A DNA stretch of 8,787 bases from Candidatus Omnitrophota bacterium (lineage in GTDB: Bacteria > NPL-UPA2 > BS750m-G34): NCBI GenBank assembly GCA_030640045.1, contig DAOWKF010000134.1:1-8787 (forward strand), read 5' to 3'. The notes beneath the pieces are model-generated. The model ran no database searches. It was given only the letters and a program-made list of their open reading frames with translations, and was not told the origin of the DNA. This document shows, piece after piece, positions 1 to 6,963 of this stretch. Position numbers and translations under genes: made by a program. The number at the start of each line of letters is the position of its first letter. Position 1 is the stretch's first letter.

Positions 1-805
1 CAATGGCTTTATCTTTAATGCGCATGCGGAAACGGCCGTCCTGGGGAAGACGCCTTTCGGCGATATCGAGCTGGGATAAAATCTTTAAGCGTGATACAAG
101 TGCCCCCTGTAAATTCTTGGGCGGTGAAGCCACCTCGTAAAGCACTCCGTCAATGCGGTAGCGTATGCGAAGCTCCTTTTCATACGGTTCTAAATGGATA
201 TCACTGGCGCGGCGGTTAATGGCCTGGGCAATAAAAGAATTAACTAATTTCACAATAGGCGCATCTTCCGCATCATGCTGAAGCTGGGAGTCACTTGCTT
301 CCTCCTTTACATCTTCCTCAAGGGACATCTCCTTAAGGTCCTTGATGGCCTCTTCCATAACCTCTACTCCGGAGGCATAATATTTGTCTATAGCCTTCTT
401 GATATCCTTTTCTGAGGCAAGCACCTTGTTTAACTCGCACTTTGTCTTTATTTTAATATCCTCAATCGCATAGAAATTTAATGGGTCAGCCATTGCTATG
501 GTCAAGGTATCCATGACCTTAAAAAGCGGGATGACAGTATAATGCCGCGCTAATTTTTCCGGCACTATCTTCACAATCTTAGGGTCTATGACATAATCAG
601 ACATCTTTACACAGGGGATATTAAGTTCTTTAGCCATAAAGTCAACAAGCTTTTCTTCAGTGATAATACCCTGCTCTATTAGTATCTTTTGCAAAGGGGT
701 GCCACTTTTACCTGCCTTTTGCGCCTTTGCAAGGGCCTCTTTAGTAATAAAACCCTTTTCTACAAGACGCGCCCCTAAATTACTACCGGGAGGACGCGGA
801 CTCAT
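1..805 (-). CDS. pilB: Type IV pilus assembly / type II secretion ATPase PilB/GspE, N-terminal part (3' end beyond left edge)
   Basis: Hexameric cytoplasmic ATPase family that powers pilus or pseudopilus extension. The open frame from the ATG at 805 gives 268 residues and runs off the window. Residues 10-65 look like a GspE/MshEN N-terminal domain with two related helical units (LGARLVEKGFI near 10-20 and LQKILIEQGII near 38-48). An acidic linker (about 150-180) leads into the ATPase N2 domain: APIVKLVNSFI at 182-192, then the hallmark RRASDIHLEP (198-207), a RYRIDGVL stretch (215-222) and RRLPQDGRFR (251-260). The Walker A, Asp and His boxes would lie past the edge. The start codon overlaps the stop of the STAS gene as ATGA, with a weak GAGAG six bases upstream, so translation is probably coupled. 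PilB and GspE cannot be separated from this half; the gene symbol is a best guess, but the family is clear. Confidence 0.92.
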   Translation of the reverse strand, partial: MSPRPPGSNLGARLVEKGFITKEALAKAQKAGKSGTPLQKILIEQGIITEEKLVDFMAKELNIPCVKMSDYVIDPKIVKIVPEKLARHYTVIPLFKVMDTLTIAMADPLNFYAIEDIKIKTKCELNKVLASEKDIKKAIDKYYASGVEVMEEAIKDLKEMSLEEDVKEEASDSQLQHDAEDAPIVKLVNSFIAQAINRRASDIHLEPYEKELRIRYRIDGVLYEVASPPKNLQGALVSRLKILSQLDIAERRLPQDGRFRMRIKDKAI

Positions 806-1137
806 TTAAAACTCTCTATGGCCTCTTTTTCTTCGGCAAAGATGCTGAAAAAATTAGTGAGCCGTGTTAATTCAAAGACCTTTTTGACGTCATCAGTCAA
901 CCCCGCCAATTTTAATTCTCCGCCGTATTTACCCATCTCCTGCATTGTCTCTACAAACAGCCCAAGGCCGGAACTATCGATATAGGGGACATTTGCCAGA
1001 TCCACAACAATTTTCTTTTTCTTTTCGTCTATCAATTTTTTGAATTTTCCCCGGATGAGGTCTGTGGAAGATATATCCACTTCTCCATCCAAAATAATTA
1101 CATTAACACCGTTTTCTTCTCTCGAATTAATCTCCAT
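802..1137 (-). CDS. STAS-domain anti-sigma factor antagonist (RsbV/SpoIIAA-like)
   Basis: A 111-residue single STAS domain, the usual size of SpoIIAA/RsbV. These proteins bind and sequester a cognate anti-sigma kinase when unphosphorylated and release it when phosphorylated on a conserved serine. The phospho-site motif DSSGLG is intact at residues 54-59; by comparison with SpoIIAA, Ser55 is the expected acceptor. The flanking beta strand (IVVDLANVPYI, 43-53) and the C-terminal GGELKLAGL / VFELTRL segments fit the fold. An excellent Shine-Dalgarno (AAAGGAGG) lies four bases before the ATG. The gene follows the RsbW-like kinase after a 54-nt gap and overlaps the downstream pilB-like gene by ATGA. 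The partner kinase is presumably the neighbour; the final target is not visible here. Confidence 0.93.
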   Translation of the reverse strand: MEINSREENGVNVIILDGEVDISSTDLIRGKFKKLIDEKKKKIVVDLANVPYIDSSGLGLFVETMQEMGKYGGELKLAGLTDDVKKVFELTRLTNFFSIFAEEKEAIESFK

Positions 1138-1141
1138 AAAA

Positions 1142-1149
1142 CCTCCTTT
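1142..1149 (-). promoter_or_regulatory. Strong Shine-Dalgarno of the STAS gene
   Basis: The minus strand reads AAAGGAGG, then TTTT, then ATG. It is one of the two strongest ribosome binding sites in the window. It stands at the only junction inside the operon that is not tightly packed, so the STAS protein is probably translated independently and well, in contrast to the kinase upstream, whose start has almost no such signal. Confidence 0.8.
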
Positions 1150-1172
1150 AAAACTTACGGCTTTTTAATTAA

Positions 1173-1190
1173 CGCAGGCTAAAGCCTGCG
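1173..1190. repeat. REP-like perfect palindrome CGCAGGCT-AA-AGCCTGCG
   Basis: Eight-base arms (1173-1180 and 1183-1190) separated by two bases; as RNA this gives a 7-bp GC-rich stem with a 4-nt loop. It begins one base after the stop codon of the RsbW-like gene. The bases after the stem on the minus strand (TTAATTAAAAAG) do not form a U-tract, so it is a poor intrinsic terminator. It resembles short dispersed palindromes of the REP type, which I recall from many environmental genomes but cannot check here. Alternatives are an RNA-processing or 3'-end stabilising hairpin. Confidence 0.7.
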
Positions 1191-1191
1191 A

Positions 1192-1614
1192 CTACCGCTT
1201 CTTTGTGTACTTAACTAATCTTAATCTCGGACCATCTTTTCCTGTAGGATCATATTCCATGATATCCGTAAGTTTCTTTATAATATAAACACCCAGGCCT
1301 CCCGGCTTAACATTATCTATCTCCCTTGATCGAATCTGCGATGGACGGACCTTCATGCCGCAATCCTCTATGAGCATTTCAAATCTATCGTCATATAGAA
1401 AAAAATTTAAAATAATCGGCTTGCTGTAATCATATTGGTAACTGTGCTTGATAACATTTGTGCAGGCCTCATCTATAACGAGCCTGAGGTCTTTGGCCTC
1501 ATCCTCTGTAAATCCGCATATCATTGCTATATCATATGTAGCATTCCGGATAAGTCTGAGATACCGGGGATGACTCCTGACCTCTAGTTTAATTAAATTA
1601 TGTCCGTTTTTCAT
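1192..1614 (-). CDS. Anti-sigma factor serine/threonine kinase, RsbW/SpoIIAB-like (HATPase_c)
   Basis: A 140-residue GHKL ATPase-fold protein, the usual length for RsbW/SpoIIAB. Such kinases hold a sigma factor (or another target) inactive and phosphorylate a STAS antagonist to escape it. The N box is clear (IDEACTNVIKHSY, 47-59, with Glu49 and Asn53), the G1 box is IEDCG (82-86), and the G2 box is PGGLGVYIIKKL (104-115) followed by the typical MEY (119-121). The start overlaps the accA stop as ATGA and has no Shine-Dalgarno, so it probably depends on coupling to accA translation. The STAS gene follows, giving kinase-then-antagonist order, the reverse of the common rsbV-rsbW order. No sigma factor gene is visible. 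The stop codon adjoins the palindrome at 1173-1190. Confidence 0.9.
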   Translation of the reverse strand: MKNGHNLIKLEVRSHPRYLRLIRNATYDIAMICGFTEDEAKDLRLVIDEACTNVIKHSYQYDYSKPIILNFFLYDDRFEMLIEDCGMKVRPSQIRSREIDNVKPGGLGVYIIKKLTDIMEYDPTGKDGPRLRLVKYTKKR

Positions 1615-2567
1615 GTTTCAATAAAAGTCCCTATACGGCGATATTTTTCATAACGTAATTTTACGCGGGTCTCGTGATCTAATCCCCTCAATTCATGGAG
1701 CCCCTTAATCAAATATTCTTTTATCTTTAGAGCTGTCTCATTTACCTGACGGTGGGCGCCGCCTAATGGTTCGGGGATAATCTCATCAATAATCCCTGTC
1801 TTCAATAAATCTTTGCTGGTTAAAGCAAGGGCACTGGCTGCATCTTTTGCCTTAGCCCTGTCTCTCCACAGGATAGCTGCGCATGCCTCCGGCGGACAGA
1901 CAGAATAGATAGAATATTCCAGCATATAAACCCTGTCGCCGACCCCGATGCCTAATGCGCCTCCGCTTCCGCCTTCCCCGATGACAACAACTATTACAGG
2001 CACTTTTAACTCGCTCATCGCCTTAAGATTATGGGCAATAGCTTCAGCCTGTCCACGTTCTTCTGCTCCTACGCCCGGATAGGCTGCCGGGGTGTCCAGA
2101 AAAGAGATAACGGGTTTATTGAACTTCTCTGCGAGTTTCATCAGGCGTAAAGCCTTCCGATAACCTTCGGGATGAGCCATGCCAAAATTCCGTTGGATAT
2201 TCTCCCTGGTGTCTCTGCCTTTCTGGTGTCCCAGGATTACTACTCCCTCGCCATTAAATTTGGCAAGTCCTCCTATAATGGCCGGATCATCGGCAAATGT
2301 CCTGTCTCCGCAGAGCTCGATGAAATCCGTCATAATTAAATTGATATAATCGAGGGTATAAGGCCGTAATGGATGCCGCGCTAACTTCACCCTCTGCCAG
2401 GGGGTAAGACCGGCAAATATCTTTGTTTTGACATCACCTAATTTTTTTTCTAAATTATTAATCTCCGAGGATAGGTCCATATTTCCGGAGCTGCCCATTT
2501 CCCTGAGCTCTTTTATCTTTTCTTCTAATTCTATAATAGGTTTTTCAAAATCAAGACTATTTGCCAT
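1611..2567 (-). CDS. accA: Acetyl-CoA carboxylase carboxyltransferase subunit alpha
   Basis: AccA pairs with AccD to transfer the carboxyl group from carboxybiotin to acetyl-CoA, giving malonyl-CoA for fatty acid synthesis. The 318 residues match the usual length of about 319. A charged N-terminal helical region (about 6-50) precedes the crotonase-fold carboxyltransferase domain. Characteristic segments are FLDTPAAYPGVGAEERGQAE (156-175), GEGGSGGALGIGVGD (197-211; glycine-rich, probably oxyanion-forming) and SVCPPEACAAILWRD (222-236). No accD, accB or accC is present, so the complex is encoded at more than one locus. The gene starts six bases after the L,D-transpeptidase stop with only a weak ribosome site, and ends in an ATGA overlap with the kinase gene. 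Confidence 0.98.
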   Translation of the reverse strand: MANSLDFEKPIIELEEKIKELREMGSSGNMDLSSEINNLEKKLGDVKTKIFAGLTPWQRVKLARHPLRPYTLDYINLIMTDFIELCGDRTFADDPAIIGGLAKFNGEGVVILGHQKGRDTRENIQRNFGMAHPEGYRKALRLMKLAEKFNKPVISFLDTPAAYPGVGAEERGQAEAIAHNLKAMSELKVPVIVVVIGEGGSGGALGIGVGDRVYMLEYSIYSVCPPEACAAILWRDRAKAKDAASALALTSKDLLKTGIIDEIIPEPLGGAHRQVNETALKIKEYLIKGLHELRGLDHETRVKLRYEKYRRIGTFIET

Positions 2568-2573
2568 TTTTTT

Positions 2574-3803
2574 CTACTTTATGATTTCCACCGGCGTTCC
2601 AACCGGCACCAGTTTATATAACTCCTTGACATCCCCTTCCCGAAGGCGCACACAACCGTTTGTAACATATTTACCAATGTCTGCAGGATTATTACTCCCG
2701 TGGAAACCATAACCTTCTTCTGAAATACCAATCCAGCGGCTTCCCAGAATATTCTCAGGACTTCCGGGGGGGATAATAGCTCCAGGGGTATACCACGGAG
2801 GGTCCTTGAGTTTATTAACAATAGTAAAATTGCCTTCAGGGGTTAAATTATCTTTACCGGTTGCTGCCCTGTATACCTTGATGAGTTTATTATTATTTTT
2901 AAGATACACTTTATTCTTCCCTTTACTTACCTTTACACTAAACTTGCTTTTCAATATCTTAAGCCGCTGTCCGGGTTTAAGCATAGTTGTCTTCAACCCG
3001 TTTGACTCTGTTATAAGCTCTATGGTTGTATTAAATTTTTTAGCGATAGAACTAAGGCTATCTCCCTTTTCCACTCTATAGATAAAACTGTCCTCTGTTG
3101 GATAACGCGAAAAGATAAGGTGGGTATTGATACGGCTTATACCATCTTCTGCATTTTGACTCAGGTCTCCTTCTGGAAAATCTTTCCATACATTGTAGTA
3201 AAGGTCCAGTGATTTTACCCATTCCTCCTTTTTTTCGTAAAGGGCAGCTATATCCAGGATGACCCGGGCAACTTCCCGGGTCTCTGAAAAATTCGCAGCT
3301 ACTTTCTCAATACTTGCTAAGGCAGCCTCTAATTCACCTTCTTTTTCATATATACGGCCAAGCCCCAGGAGAGCGTCATCTATCAGGGAACTTGCAGGAA
3401 ATTTTTTTACGACATTTTCATAATAGAGCCTCGCCTTTTTTACGTCCCCTTCCCGTTCATAGCTGCGTCCTATATAAAAATTTGTCTCCTCCCCGTGAAT
3501 GCTATCGCCATATTGATCCTTAAGCCTCTGCCAGTACTCCTTTGCTTCGCTATCGCGTCCAAGGAGACTTAGATTTTTACCCGCATAATATATTGCCTCG
3601 CCACACCATATTGCCTGACGATAATCTTTAAGGAGTGAGTCAAAAGCAAGATAGGAAGCATCATATCTTTTTTCTTCATAAAGTTTCTTTGCTGCATAAA
3701 ACCCCCTCTCTCCCTTTGTCTTTATTCTCTGATACCAGAAAAAACCTCCTATTATGCCTGTAATAATTATTAAAATTAATACCAGACCAATTCCTTTTTT
3801 CAT
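2574..3803 (-). CDS. Membrane-anchored TPR-LysM-YkuD L,D-transpeptidase
   Basis: Predicted envelope enzyme that makes 3-3 cross-links in peptidoglycan or attaches proteins to it. Architecture in 409 residues: a short positively charged N-terminus and hydrophobic segment (about 4-24) acting as signal anchor; tetratricopeptide-like repeats over about 35-215 (for example 112-145, 149-182 and 187-210); a LysM peptidoglycan-binding domain (about 241-285, YRVEKGDSLSSIAKKFNTT); and a C-terminal YkuD domain (about 288-408). The catalytic motif is complete: His368 in GFHGSN and Cys384 in TNGCVRL, with the GTPVEI ending usual for the family. It lies 3 nt after cysE and 6 nt before accA. Exact substrate and whether the TPR part recruits partners are unknown. 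An 8-bp GC hairpin sits inside the TPR coding region (3261-3282). Confidence 0.93.
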   Translation of the reverse strand: MKKGIGLVLILIIITGIIGGFFWYQRIKTKGERGFYAAKKLYEEKRYDASYLAFDSLLKDYRQAIWCGEAIYYAGKNLSLLGRDSEAKEYWQRLKDQYGDSIHGEETNFYIGRSYEREGDVKKARLYYENVVKKFPASSLIDDALLGLGRIYEKEGELEAALASIEKVAANFSETREVARVILDIAALYEKKEEWVKSLDLYYNVWKDFPEGDLSQNAEDGISRINTHLIFSRYPTEDSFIYRVEKGDSLSSIAKKFNTTIELITESNGLKTTMLKPGQRLKILKSKFSVKVSKGKNKVYLKNNNKLIKVYRAATGKDNLTPEGNFTIVNKLKDPPWYTPGAIIPPGSPENILGSRWIGISEEGYGFHGSNNPADIGKYVTNGCVRLREGDVKELYKLVPVGTPVEIIK

Positions 3804-3806
3804 AGA

Positions 3807-4439
3807 TTATTTTCCCTTCTTCCAGCACTTCATATGTCCTTCAATCTCATCAATCGTTTCCTGTAACTGCGCGATCTTCTCTGCAATCGGGTCGGGAAGA
3901 TTCGTATGGTCGAGAGTAATGCCCGGATGTTTTTTCCCTTTATGGCGCGCTATGCGGCCGGGAACCCCTACCACAGTAGAATTAGAAGGGACATCTCTAA
4001 TTACCACTGCGTTAGCCCCGATATTGACATTGTCTCCGACAGTGATATCTCCCAGTATCTTTGCCCCCGCTCCGACAACTACATTATTCCCTAATGTGGG
4101 ATGACGTTTGCCCTTTTCCTTGCCTGTCCCGCCGAGAGTAACTCCCTGAAAAAAAGTTACGTTATCTCCTATCACGGAAGTCTCGCCAATCACCACTCCC
4201 ATCCCATGGTCAATAAACAATCCCTCTCCAATCCTGGCGCCCGGATGAATCTCAATACCGGTTAAAAACCGCGCCGCCTGCGAGATAAACCTTGGCAGCG
4301 CAGGGACATTCAAACGCAAGAAAAAATTGGAAAGACGGTAGAAGAATATAGCATGGAGTCCCGAATAGGTCAAAATCACCTCAAAGGTATTACGCGCTGC
4401 CGGATCTCTTTCAAAAACAGCTTGTATTTCTCGCTTCAT
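3807..4439 (-). CDS. cysE: Serine O-acetyltransferase
   Basis: Converts L-serine and acetyl-CoA to O-acetylserine, the first committed step of cysteine synthesis. The 210 residues correspond to the shorter CysE/EpsC form, without the long N-terminal helical extension of the enterobacterial enzyme. The left-handed beta-helix begins near residue 60 ([13 protein letters not shown]). The catalytic Asp77-His78 pair lies in FIDHGMG, and the second conserved His113 lies in GKRHPTLG; then come [17 protein letters not shown] and the closing VGVPGRIA. The start overlaps the ispF stop by one base (TAATG) behind a GAGGTGAGGGG ribosome site. ispD-ispF-cysE is a recurrent bacterial gene order. Confidence 0.96.
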   Translation of the reverse strand: MKREIQAVFERDPAARNTFEVILTYSGLHAIFFYRLSNFFLRLNVPALPRFISQAARFLTGIEIHPGARIGEGLFIDHGMGVVIGETSVIGDNVTFFQGVTLGGTGKEKGKRHPTLGNNVVVGAGAKILGDITVGDNVNIGANAVVIRDVPSNSTVVGVPGRIARHKGKKHPGITLDHTNLPDPIAEKIAQLQETIDEIEGHMKCWKKGK

Positions 4440-4912
4440 TATCCCCTCACCTCAAGAGTAACAACAGCCTGGCAGCCCAGGCCTTTCTTCTCCCCGACCG
4501 CGCCTAATCCCTCGGTAGTAGTAGCCTTGATATTTACCATCTCCCGGTTAATCCCGAGGACATCCGAAATTTTATCTTTCATCTCTTCTGCCCTGGGAGC
4601 TATCTTCGGCTCCTCCCCGATAAACGTAAGGTCAATGTGGTTGATAGAGGCATCTTTAGGAAGCATCCTGTTTACTCTCTTCAAAATCTCTATACTTGAT
4701 ATATCTTTATACTCCGGGGTTTCAGGAAAATGTTTTCCAATGTCCCCGAGGCCCGCGCCTCCAAGGATTGCGTCACTTATTGCATGGACAATCACATCAG
4801 CGTCTGAGTGCCCTTCAAGACCTAAAGGATAATCTATATCTATTCCCCCTAAAATAAGTTTCCTTCCTTTCATAAGACGATGAAAATCTACTCCATATCC
4901 TACTTTTATCAT
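4439..4912 (-). CDS. ispF: 2-C-methyl-D-erythritol 2,4-cyclodiphosphate synthase
   Basis: Fifth step of the MEP isoprenoid pathway: cyclises CDP-ME 2-phosphate to MEcPP with release of CMP, as a trimer with a divalent metal. The 157 residues are the family's usual length. Metal ligands are visible as Asp9 and His11 (GVDFHRL) and His43; GHSDADV is at 34-40. The nucleotide-binding motif KATTTEGLG is at 129-137 and a typical C-terminus (GCQAVVTLE) follows. It lies nine bases after ispD, with no clear Shine-Dalgarno, and its stop shares a base with the cysE start. IspD and IspF are separate proteins here, not the fused IspDF found in some bacteria. Confidence 0.98.
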   Translation of the reverse strand: MIKVGYGVDFHRLMKGRKLILGGIDIDYPLGLEGHSDADVIVHAISDAILGGAGLGDIGKHFPETPEYKDISSIEILKRVNRMLPKDASINHIDLTFIGEEPKIAPRAEEMKDKISDVLGINREMVNIKATTTEGLGAVGEKKGLGCQAVVTLEVRG

Positions 4913-4921
4913 TATGAATAC

Positions 4922-5617
4922 TTAATTTTTACTACTTAATTCTAATATCGCTTCCGCCATAGTGAGGTCCTCCGGCATAGTTATTTTTATATTCTGCGGT
5001 GTCCCAACTACAATCTTAACCGGATACCCGCACCTCTCCACCAGCCCTGCATCATCCGTCCCATAAAAATTATCCTGGGACGCCTTCTCATGCGCCTCCA
5101 TAATCTGGCAGTAGTCAAAGGCCTGCGGAGTCTGGACATGCCAGACTTTATCACGGGAAATAGTCTCTCCTACACAGCCTTCTTTATCAATCTTTTTTAA
5201 AGTATCCTGGACAGGAATAGCTGCAATCGCATTTTTAAATTGCGCAGCGCATTTTATAACGTCCTTCAAGAGCCTCTGACTCAAAAAAGGACGGACACCA
5301 TCGTGAATAAGGACAATATTCACTTTATTTTTTATACTCTTTAAACCTTTATAGACTGAGTCCTGTCTTTTCTCCCCGCCGGGGATAACAGCAGAAACCT
5401 TGTTAAAACCAAACCGCTTTACTACATCCTTCTTACACAAATTAATCTCCCCTGCCCTGGTCACCACTATTATCTCCTGTATCTCATCCGAACGATTCAA
5501 GGCATCAAGGGTATAACTAAGGATCGGCTTTCCTCCGATCGATAGATAAGGTTTAGAAACTGCCTCGCCCATCCTTTTACCTGCCCCGGCTGCCGGCACA
5601 ATAGCTGTTACTTTCAC
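4922..5617 (-). CDS. ispD: 2-C-methyl-D-erythritol 4-phosphate cytidylyltransferase (GTG start)
   Basis: Third step of the MEP pathway: transfers CMP from CTP to MEP. The 231 residues are normal length. The N-terminal nucleotidyltransferase signature is intact, PAAGAGKRMG (8-17) followed by SKPYLSIGGKPIL (21-33), with Arg15 and Lys22 at the positions expected to stabilise the pentavalent phosphate. Further family segments are HDGVRPF, HVQTPQAF, GTDDAGLVE and the near C-terminal NIKITMPEDL. The start codon is GTG, immediately after the TAG stop of the prepilin-like gene (TAGGTG), with AGGA five bases upstream. This start puts the beta strand VTAIVPAAG at the usual N-terminal position. Confidence 0.97.
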   Translation of the reverse strand: MKVTAIVPAAGAGKRMGEAVSKPYLSIGGKPILSYTLDALNRSDEIQEIIVVTRAGEINLCKKDVVKRFGFNKVSAVIPGGEKRQDSVYKGLKSIKNKVNIVLIHDGVRPFLSQRLLKDVIKCAAQFKNAIAAIPVQDTLKKIDKEGCVGETISRDKVWHVQTPQAFDYCQIMEAHEKASQDNFYGTDDAGLVERCGYPVKIVVGTPQNIKITMPEDLTMAEAILELSSKN

Positions 5618-5965
5618 CTATTCCTGCGCCGGCCATCTATGGCCTGGTCTGTTGCTCGGACAAAATGCCATATCATTTTCAGGATCAATTCGATAATAGG
5701 CACCTGTTGCAGGACAGACAAGCTCTTCAGAGAGATACCCCTTACTTACCAATCCCTTTATAGTGCGGTCGTTATAGTCCACACCTTCTTTCGCTTCATA
5801 TAGACGGATGGCTATTATTATACTCAGCAGGTTAGCCTTGCATTCCTGTTTGTCCCGCGCCTCTTTTACCACCTCAAGCTGCGGCCATATAGTGAGTATT
5901 ATTGACCCGAGCATAATGAGAAGAAGCCAGAGTTCAATAACTGTTAGGCTCAATCTCTTTTTCAT
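5618..5965 (-). CDS. Divergent type IV prepilin / pseudopilin-like protein
   Basis: A 115-residue protein whose N-terminus looks like a class III signal: a short basic leader (MKKRLS), then LTVIELWLLLIMLGSIILTIWPQL, one hydrophobic helix with a Glu at the fifth position of the presumed mature protein. The residue before the inferred cleavage site is Ser6, not the usual Gly, so processing by the prepilin peptidase is uncertain. The remainder has an amphipathic helix (about 31-60) and a small C-terminal domain with two Cys-Pro motifs (CPATGAY at 84-90 and CPSNRPGH at 102-109), a layout found in many small pseudopilins. It starts by TAATG overlap with aroB' and abuts ispD. The exact function is unknown; a minor pseudopilin is the best guess, and a pilB-like gene ends the same gene cluster. 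Confidence 0.72.
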   Translation of the reverse strand: MKKRLSLTVIELWLLLIMLGSIILTIWPQLEVVKEARDKQECKANLLSIIIAIRLYEAKEGVDYNDRTIKGLVSKGYLSEELVCPATGAYYRIDPENDMAFCPSNRPGHRWPAQE

Positions 5966-6963
5966 TATCTCTCTATAATCGTCTCTTCTACCTTAACCCC
6001 GAAATGGCGGCCGCCTTCTTCAAGATATGCCATTACCTCATCACCCTTCTTGAGGTTTGTTACAGATACTGACTTCCCGTCAGGAGTAGTAAGTGTAACG
6101 GTCTCGGCATTCTGGAGAACAAGGGACAGGTCTTTTCCGTCAACCTCTGCCGTAACCAGAAACATCGGCCTTTTCTCTATCTTGACCCGTCCGATAAATG
6201 CAGTTTCAGTCTGCCCATCATGGCCGACAATTAGAACCTCATCCCCGGCTCTTAATTCTGAAAGATACCTGGTCCCGCCGCCTGGCACAAGGACATATGC
6301 GTGGAGACTTCCTGCATTGACCCGGAACGGCCTTGACTCTACATATGGATTTTCAGCTACCTCAGCGTGCACCAGGAAAAAACCTCCGCCTGTGTTACCG
6401 ATAAGCATCCCTTGCCCCGGTCTCATCATAGTGCAGGTATCAATGCATGCCCTATCTCCGAGTCCAAGAACCTTGGTCCCTTTAATCTTTGCCTTAACAA
6501 GTGAAAGCCGGTGAGAAAAATCCTGCACAAGTTTAATTCCTTTACAAAGCAGGTCTTTATCCTTTATATTAAAAAGCACTCCGTCTACGCCCTTTTCCAG
6601 GACCCCGGTCATGACCTTTGCCTCTTCCCCTGATGTGACCTCTACTACTAAATTACCGCGCCGGGCAATCAAATTTTCTAACGGGATAATAGTCCAGTCC
6701 TTCATGCGGAGGATAACTATCGTGTCTTCAGGGATCCCGGCGGCCTTGACCTCATCAGCTTTAGATTTTATCTCTACGACTTCCGCATCTTTCCCGAGGA
6801 CAATGTCTCCGTCTTCACTGACAGTCTTTACCCCTGCAATCTTTTTTGCCTTGATGCTATCACCTTTTACAACAAACAAAGCCTCAGCGCCGCTGTCAAT
6901 AGCTGCCCTGGCCAGCGCTTCATCCCATGGAATAAGATTTACCCAGATCTTCTTCATTGTCAT
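5965..6963 (-). CDS. aroB': 3-dehydroquinate synthase II (archaeal type)
   Basis: Archaeal-type enzyme, known from MJ1249 of Methanocaldococcus, which oxidatively deaminates and cyclises 2-amino-3,7-dideoxy-D-threo-hept-6-ulosonate to 3-dehydroquinate using NAD+. It is unrelated to classical AroB. Family segments are plain in the 332 residues: an N-terminal [20 protein letters not shown] (4-23); then a conserved core [20 protein letters not shown] (167-186), [14 protein letters not shown] (188-201), [14 protein letters not shown] (205-218) and HAYVLVPGG (221-229). ATG at 6963 overlaps the aroA' stop (ATGA). A second ATG six bases on (6957) would give the more usual MKKIWVN beginning and may be the real start; there is no Shine-Dalgarno for either. 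GriH-type enzymes of aminohydroxybenzoate synthesis are homologues and remain an alternative. Confidence 0.93.
   Translation of the reverse strand: MTMKKIWVNLIPWDEALARAAIDSGAEALFVVKGDSIKAKKIAGVKTVSEDGDIVLGKDAEVVEIKSKADEVKAAGIPEDTIVILRMKDWTIIPLENLIARRGNLVVEVTSGEEAKVMTGVLEKGVDGVLFNIKDKDLLCKGIKLVQDFSHRLSLVKAKIKGTKVLGLGDRACIDTCTMMRPGQGMLIGNTGGGFFLVHAEVAENPYVESRPFRVNAGSLHAYVLVPGGGTRYLSELRAGDEVLIVGHDGQTETAFIGRVKIEKRPMFLVTAEVDGKDLSLVLQNAETVTLTTPDGKSVSVTNLKKGDEVMAYLEEGGRHFGVKVEETIIER

Noticed and set aside
1173..1190. Rho-independent terminator after the kinase gene
   Set aside because: The stem is good but no U-tract follows on the coding strand, and stopping here would cut the STAS and pilB genes from the operon with no clear promoter for them.
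2428..2712. Plus-strand open frame of 94 codons, and other plus-strand frames of 60-160 codons across the window
   Set aside because: They lie opposite strongly conserved minus-strand genes, have no recognisable domains, and their residues mirror the coding on the other strand.
2579..2821. Minus-strand 80-codon frame within the L,D-transpeptidase gene
   Set aside because: It is out of frame with the YkuD catalytic domain, which is complete and conserved through the same bases.
5129..5147. Inverted repeat AGTCTGG-ACATG-CCAGACT inside ispD
   Set aside because: It falls in the codons of the conserved VWHVQTP motif, so protein conservation explains it and no regulatory role is needed.
5522..5540. 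Inverted repeat GATCGG with CCGATC inside ispD
   Set aside because: Short 6-bp arms within the conserved SIGGKPIL coding region; expected by chance.
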